Shown here: piece by piece, positions 13,526 to 15,976 of the stretch
Position numbering within the stretch: the first letter of the stretch is position 1
Layout: each line of letters begins with the position of its first letter
From: JAAYCI01 sp964370165
GTDB lineage: Bacteria; Bacillota; Clostridia; Oscillospirales; Ruminococcaceae
DNA: 15,976 nucleotides
Assembly (NCBI GenBank): GCA_964370165.1
Contig: CAYJIG010000047.1
Coordinates: forward strand, 1 to 15,976
Reading direction: 5' to 3'
The notes under the pieces: generated by a model
Database searches by the model: none
Seen by the model: the letters and a program-made list of their open reading frames with translations, nothing else
Told to the model about the DNA's origin: nothing
Position numbers and translations under genes: made by a program

Positions 13526-14866
13526 ATGTCAAAATTTGAAGTCGCTTATGTACCGATAGGTCTGCCTACATTTCATTTAGAGTGTGCCGATACCGAATTC
13601 AAAAACTCGGTTGCCATGCTAAAAACGCTGGACAAAGATGTGGTTTATCCAAAAGCCACCATAATGAGCCTTGTCGATCTTTCTGCATATTTAGACACCC
13701 TTACACCCGATCTTATTATTTTGCAAAACACTACTTTTGCAAACTCTGCATATGCCAGCGAAGTACTAAACAGGTTTTCATGTCCCATTTTATTGTGGAC
13801 ACTTCCCGAGCCTGTTATTGACGGTACCCGCCTTCGTCTTAATTCTTTGACAGGCGCATATTCTGCCGCAAATGCTATTCGCACATACCGCAAAGCTCCT
13901 TTTGAATATATCTTAGGCGGTACCGGTGATGCCGAAGTCGTACAAAAAATAAACAGCTTCATAAAGGCAGGTAAACTAAAAAACCAACTGCGCAGCCTTC
14001 GTATCGCTTCCATCGGTCACACACCCGAAGGGTTTGGGTTTGGTCGAGCTCTTGACATCGAGCTGCTTTCTGTGTTTGGTGTTTCCTTAAACTCGGTAGA
14101 AACAAGAGAAATGATGGACCGTGCAAAATCGTACTCAAAAGAAGATATCGCCGCCGAGACAGCCCACGCCGAAAGCCTTCTATTAAATCTCAGCGACATC
14201 GATTCCGAAAACGTAGAAAACTTTATACGTCTTTATAAGGCATATAACGATTACGTAAACGAAAACAATATTGGTGCTATCGCATCACGGTGCTGGCCTG
14301 ATTATTTTAACGATTACGGAACGCCTGTGTGCGCGGTGCTTGCTCTTTTAAACGATAGGCAAATTGCCGCCAGTTGCGAGGCCGATACATATGGAACACT
14401 AAGCATGTATATGGGTATACAGCTAAGCGGCAGTAGTGTGTTTTTCGGTGATCCTGTGTCGCTTGACGCAGACGAAAACACCATCACTTACTGGCATTGT
14501 GGCACAGCCGCATGCTCACTTGCACGCAAGGAAGACGGCGCTTGTGTTGGTATACATTGCAATCGTCGGCTTGGCCCTACCCTAGAGTTTGGTTGCAAAC
14601 CATGTGATAAGGTTACTGTGTTCCGTGTGGGTAAAGACGAGCATGGCAAACATCGCTTTTTCATCATGGGCGGCAAAGCTCTGAATAAGCCAAAACAATT
14701 CAACGGCACGTCTGTTGTTGTGCATTGTGACGGCAACGCTAAAGATATCATCAATCAGTCTGTCTCGGCAGGTTGGGAGCCTCATTTTGTGGTTATTTAC
14801 GGGGATGTACGCGATGAGCTTTGTGCACTTGCAAACATGCTTAATATCGAGGTGGAATGCTACTAG
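13526..14866 (+). CDS. L-fucose/L-arabinose isomerase-family protein, substrate unknown
   Basis: A 446-residue cytoplasmic protein with the overall pattern of fucose/arabinose-type ketol isomerases. Seen: an N-terminal Rossmann-like part (FEVAYVPIGLPTFHLE, LIILQNTTFANSAYASEVL, PILLWTLPEP), LRIASIGHTPEGFGF (158-172), then the family's C-terminal block: CWPDYF (256-261), AASCEADTYGTLSMYM (281-296) with probable metal ligands E285 and D287, FFGDP with D309, TYWHCGTAA (321-329), and GWEPHFVVIYGD (417-428) where H419 could be the last ligand. GGAGG ends 5 nt before ATG 13526. It is transcribed alone from a strong promoter and closed by a terminator; no sugar kinase, aldolase or transporter lies beside it, so substrate and pathway are unknown. 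Fold assignment is fairly secure; isomerase activity is inferred. Confidence 0.82.
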   Translation: MSKFEVAYVPIGLPTFHLECADTEFKNSVAMLKTLDKDVVYPKATIMSLVDLSAYLDTLTPDLIILQNTTFANSAYASEVLNRFSCPILLWTLPEPVIDGTRLRLNSLTGAYSAANAIRTYRKAPFEYILGGTGDAEVVQKINSFIKAGKLKNQLRSLRIASIGHTPEGFGFGRALDIELLSVFGVSLNSVETREMMDRAKSYSKEDIAAETAHAESLLLNLSDIDSENVENFIRLYKAYNDYVNENNIGAIASRCWPDYFNDYGTPVCAVLALLNDRQIAASCEADTYGTLSMYMGIQLSGSSVFFGDPVSLDADENTITYWHCGTAACSLARKEDGACVGIHCNRRLGPTLEFGCKPCDKVTVFRVGKDEHGKHRFFIMGGKALNKPKQFNGTSVVVHCDGNAKDIINQSVSAGWEPHFVVIYGDVRDELCALANMLNIEVECY

Positions 14867-14896
14867 TTTTTTAGTAAAAATAATATCCAACCAACA

Positions 14897-14927
14897 AAAA
14901 CGCCACCTTGCATAAAGGTGGCGTTTT
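14897..14927. terminator. Shared terminator between isomerase-like gene and tRNA-Val
   Basis: A perfect 13-bp stem (AAAACGCCACCTT at 14897-14909, AAGGTGGCGTTTT at 14915-14927) with a 5-nt loop. It terminates the plus-strand gene and, with a TTTTTG tail on the minus strand, tRNA-Val. Its last base is also the terminal A of the tRNA CCA end. Confidence 0.9.
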
Positions 14928-15002
14928 GGTGGAAGTTAAGGAACTCGAATCCCTGACCCCTTGCACGTCAAGCAAGTGCTCTACCAGCTGAGCTAAACTT
15001 CC
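14927..15002 (-). tRNA. tRNA-Val (anticodon GAC)
   Basis: On the minus strand a 76-nt cloverleaf: acceptor GGAAGTT pairs with AACTTCC, D-arm GCTCAGCTGGTAGAGC, anticodon stem CTTGC/GCAAG around loop TTGACGT (anticodon GAC, reading GUC/GUU), T-arm AGGGA-TTCGAGT-TCCTT, and an encoded CCA. A single tRNA, not part of a visible cluster. Confidence 0.97.
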
Positions 15003-15026
15003 ATATTAATTTGTTATGACTATATT

Positions 15027-15055
15027 ATCATAATATAAATACACACTAAATGCAA
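15027..15055 (-). promoter_or_regulatory. Promoter of tRNA-Val
   Basis: On the minus strand TTGCAT (15050-15055), a 17-bp spacer, then TATGAT (15027-15032), about 25 bp before the mature tRNA 5' end. Confidence 0.7.
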
Positions 15056-15095
15056 GACTCCTGGTAAGTTTTTTCAAAAATCCGTTACAAATTAC

Positions 15096-15124
15096 TAGAA
15101 CATAAAATGTAGATGTGTTATACT
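15096..15124 (+). promoter_or_regulatory. Probable promoter of dcd
   Basis: TATACT (15119-15124) preceded by TGT (extended -10). The -35 position 17 bp upstream (15096-15101, TAGAAC) is poor, so recognition probably relies on the extended -10. Confidence 0.5.
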
Positions 15125-15159
15125 AATAAAAGTAATATTTAGTGGAAGGGTTGAATGTT

Positions 15160-15702
15160 ATGATTGTTTCTGATAAGTCGTTGAAAGTTTTGATGGATGC
15201 AGGACAGCTGTGTATCTCGCCGATGGAGGAGCATCAAATCCAGCCGGCCAGTGTTGACATACGCATCGGGGACTCTTTTTGTGAAATGCAAACCACCCAA
15301 AGCGGTGTTCCTGTCGAGATGAACAGTAAAGTTGAATATAACATGATTCACACAAACCGGTATGTTATTGGTCCCGGTGAGTTTGTGCTTGCCACTACCA
15401 TGGAATATTTTAAGCTTCCGGATAACCTCACAGCGTTTGTGGAAGGTCGCAGTTCTATCGGGCGTCTAGGGCTTTTTATCCAGAACGCCGGTTGGGTTGA
15501 TCCCGGATTCGAGGGTGAAATCACTTTAGAGCTTTTCAATGCCAGCGTGAATAGTATTGTACTTGAAACCGGGCGCAGAGTTGGTCAGATGGTGTTTGCT
15601 CAGCTTGACAGAGACGCCGAAAACCCATACAGGGGTAAATATCAAGGTCAACGTGGTGCTGTGGGCTCACGTATCGATCAAGATTCAGACTTTTCAAAAT
15701 AA
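15160..15702 (+). CDS. dcd: dCTP deaminase, probably bifunctional dCTP deaminase/dUTPase
   Basis: A 180-residue homotrimeric-family enzyme of pyrimidine deoxynucleotide metabolism that deaminates dCTP towards dUMP for dTMP synthesis. Seen: QPASVDIRIGDSF (28-40), the catalytic-site block EGRSSIGRLGLFIQ (95-108), NAGWVDPGFEGEITLELFN (109-127) with the likely catalytic E124, RVGQMVFAQL (140-149) and the C-terminal lid KYQGQRGAVGSR (160-171). In E. coli monofunctional Dcd the second block reads AHRIDPGW; bifunctional Dcd-Dut enzymes of M. tuberculosis and Methanocaldococcus read AGF/WID-GF, as here, and the KYQGQRG tail matches the mycobacterial type. This suggests direct dCTP-to-dUMP conversion (inference). 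Start: GGAAGGG at 15144-15150 is 9 nt before ATG 15160; a GTG at 15142 is in frame but upstream of the ribosome site. Confidence 0.93.
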   Translation: MIVSDKSLKVLMDAGQLCISPMEEHQIQPASVDIRIGDSFCEMQTTQSGVPVEMNSKVEYNMIHTNRYVIGPGEFVLATTMEYFKLPDNLTAFVEGRSSIGRLGLFIQNAGWVDPGFEGEITLELFNASVNSIVLETGRRVGQMVFAQLDRDAENPYRGKYQGQRGAVGSRIDQDSDFSK

Positions 15703-15719
15703 TATTTGTTTTAAATATT
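15701..15719. repeat. AT-only hairpin after dcd
   Basis: AATATTT (15701-15707) and AAATATT (15713-15719) around a GTTTT loop, overlapping the dcd stop codon. It has no GC pairs, so it is at best a weak terminator; read-through into tRNA-Gly is possible although that tRNA has its own promoter. Confidence 0.35.
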
Positions 15720-15737
15720 AAAACAAGATAAAATCAT

Positions 15738-15766
15738 TTGCAATTGCTTTCATAATGTGGTATACT
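15738..15766 (+). promoter_or_regulatory. Promoter of tRNA-Gly
   Basis: TTGCAA (15738-15743), a 17-bp spacer ending in TGG (extended -10), then TATACT (15761-15766), 43 bp before the mature tRNA 5' end. Confidence 0.78.
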
Positions 15767-15809
15767 TTTAAGGTACCGTTTTGAAAATGTATTTTATCTT
15801 GTGTTATAT

Positions 15810-15883
15810 GCAGGTGTAGTTCAATGGTAGAACTCCAGCCTTCCAAGCTGGCCACGTGGGTTCGATTCCCATCACCTGCTCCA
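15810..15883 (+). tRNA. tRNA-Gly (anticodon TCC)
   Basis: A 74-nt cloverleaf: acceptor GCAGGTG pairs with CACCTGC, D-stem GTTC/GAAC, anticodon stem CCAGC/GCTGG around loop CTTCCAA (anticodon TCC, reading GGA/GGG), T-loop TTCGATT, and an encoded CCA end. It is a single tRNA followed at once by its terminator. Confidence 0.97.
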
Positions 15884-15888
15884 AAACG

Positions 15889-15913
15889 AAAAGACGCCAT
15901 ATAGGCGTCTTTT
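15889..15913 (+). terminator. Rho-independent terminator of tRNA-Gly
   Basis: AAAAGACGCC (15889-15898) pairs with GGCGTCTTTT (15904-15913) around a 5-nt loop, followed by T, G and more T residues. Confidence 0.92.
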
Positions 15914-15953
15914 TGTTTTGTTACAAAGTATGGGAATCGAAAGGCGGCTCTTG

Positions 15954-15976
15954 GCAGGGTGCCGGTGGCACGCTGC
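15954..15976. repeat. GC-rich imperfect palindrome at the window edge
   Basis: GCAG-G-GTGCC, loop GGT, GGCAC-G-CTGC: a 5-bp stem, one G/G mismatch, then 4 more pairs, reaching the last base of the window. It stands out from the AT-leaning surroundings and probably continues beyond the edge. It follows a terminator and no gene overlaps it, so a dispersed palindromic element is possible. Confidence 0.45.

Noticed and set aside
15925..15976. Start of another gene or tRNA at the right edge
   Set aside because: No ribosome site or recognisable protein in either strand, and the T-arm-like sequence cannot fold into a T-stem in the reverse orientation.

Overview
The window reads as chromosomal DNA of a spore-forming, anaerobic-type Firmicute (class Clostridia; family not determinable, a gut Ruminococcaceae/Oscillospiraceae- or Lachnospiraceae-like lineage is a guess). 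Reasons: an unmistakable Spo0A with its diagnostic C-terminal DNA-binding domain and two 0A boxes in front of it, a DnaD-domain/DnaC-type helicase-loader pair, strong AGGAGG-type ribosome binding sites, sigma-A promoters often with an extended -10 (TGn), and CCA-encoded tRNAs. Composition is moderately AT-leaning until the last ~35 bases, which turn abruptly GC-rich.

Layout. (1) 68-2009, minus: dnaD-like then dnaC-like genes overlapping by 8 nt, a primosome/helicase-loading pair. (2) 2076-3097, minus: spo0A with its own promoter, tandem 0A boxes and a bidirectional terminator. (3) 3143-3604, minus: a small single-pass membrane protein of unknown function. (4) 3775-7387, plus: a sigma-A promoter driving tsaE-tsaB-upp (t6A tRNA modification plus uracil salvage) with overlapping genes, then a large TTG-started, membrane-anchored, disordered repeat protein ending at a strong terminator. 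(5) 7437-10732, plus: an apparent operon of an SCP2-domain protein, a dCache-like/degenerate GGDEF/intact EAL c-di-GMP phosphodiesterase and an overlapping UPF0303/HbpS-like heme-associated protein. (6) 10769-13404, minus: promoter, CPA2 cation/proton antiporter, GNAT acetyltransferase, and a Zn-macrodomain ADP-ribosyl hydrolase. (7) 13453-14927, plus: an orphan L-fucose/L-arabinose isomerase-family protein. (8) 14927-15055, minus: tRNA-Val(GAC). (9) 15096-15913, plus: dcd (probably bifunctional dCTP deaminase/dUTPase) and tRNA-Gly(TCC). (10) 15914-15976: no gene, but a GC-rich imperfect palindrome running into the window edge.

Most of the window is housekeeping or regulatory. No phage, insertion sequence, CRISPR array or obvious defence island is present. 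The most interesting points are the Spo0A receiver with a degraded metal-binding acidic pair behind a perfect 10-bp tandem 0A box, the translationally coupled EAL/heme-protein pair, a Zn-macrodomain hydrolase without its usual sirtuin/lipoylation neighbours but with an acetyltransferase and antiporter, and the orphan sugar-isomerase-like gene. All assignments come from reading motifs by eye; no database search was run.
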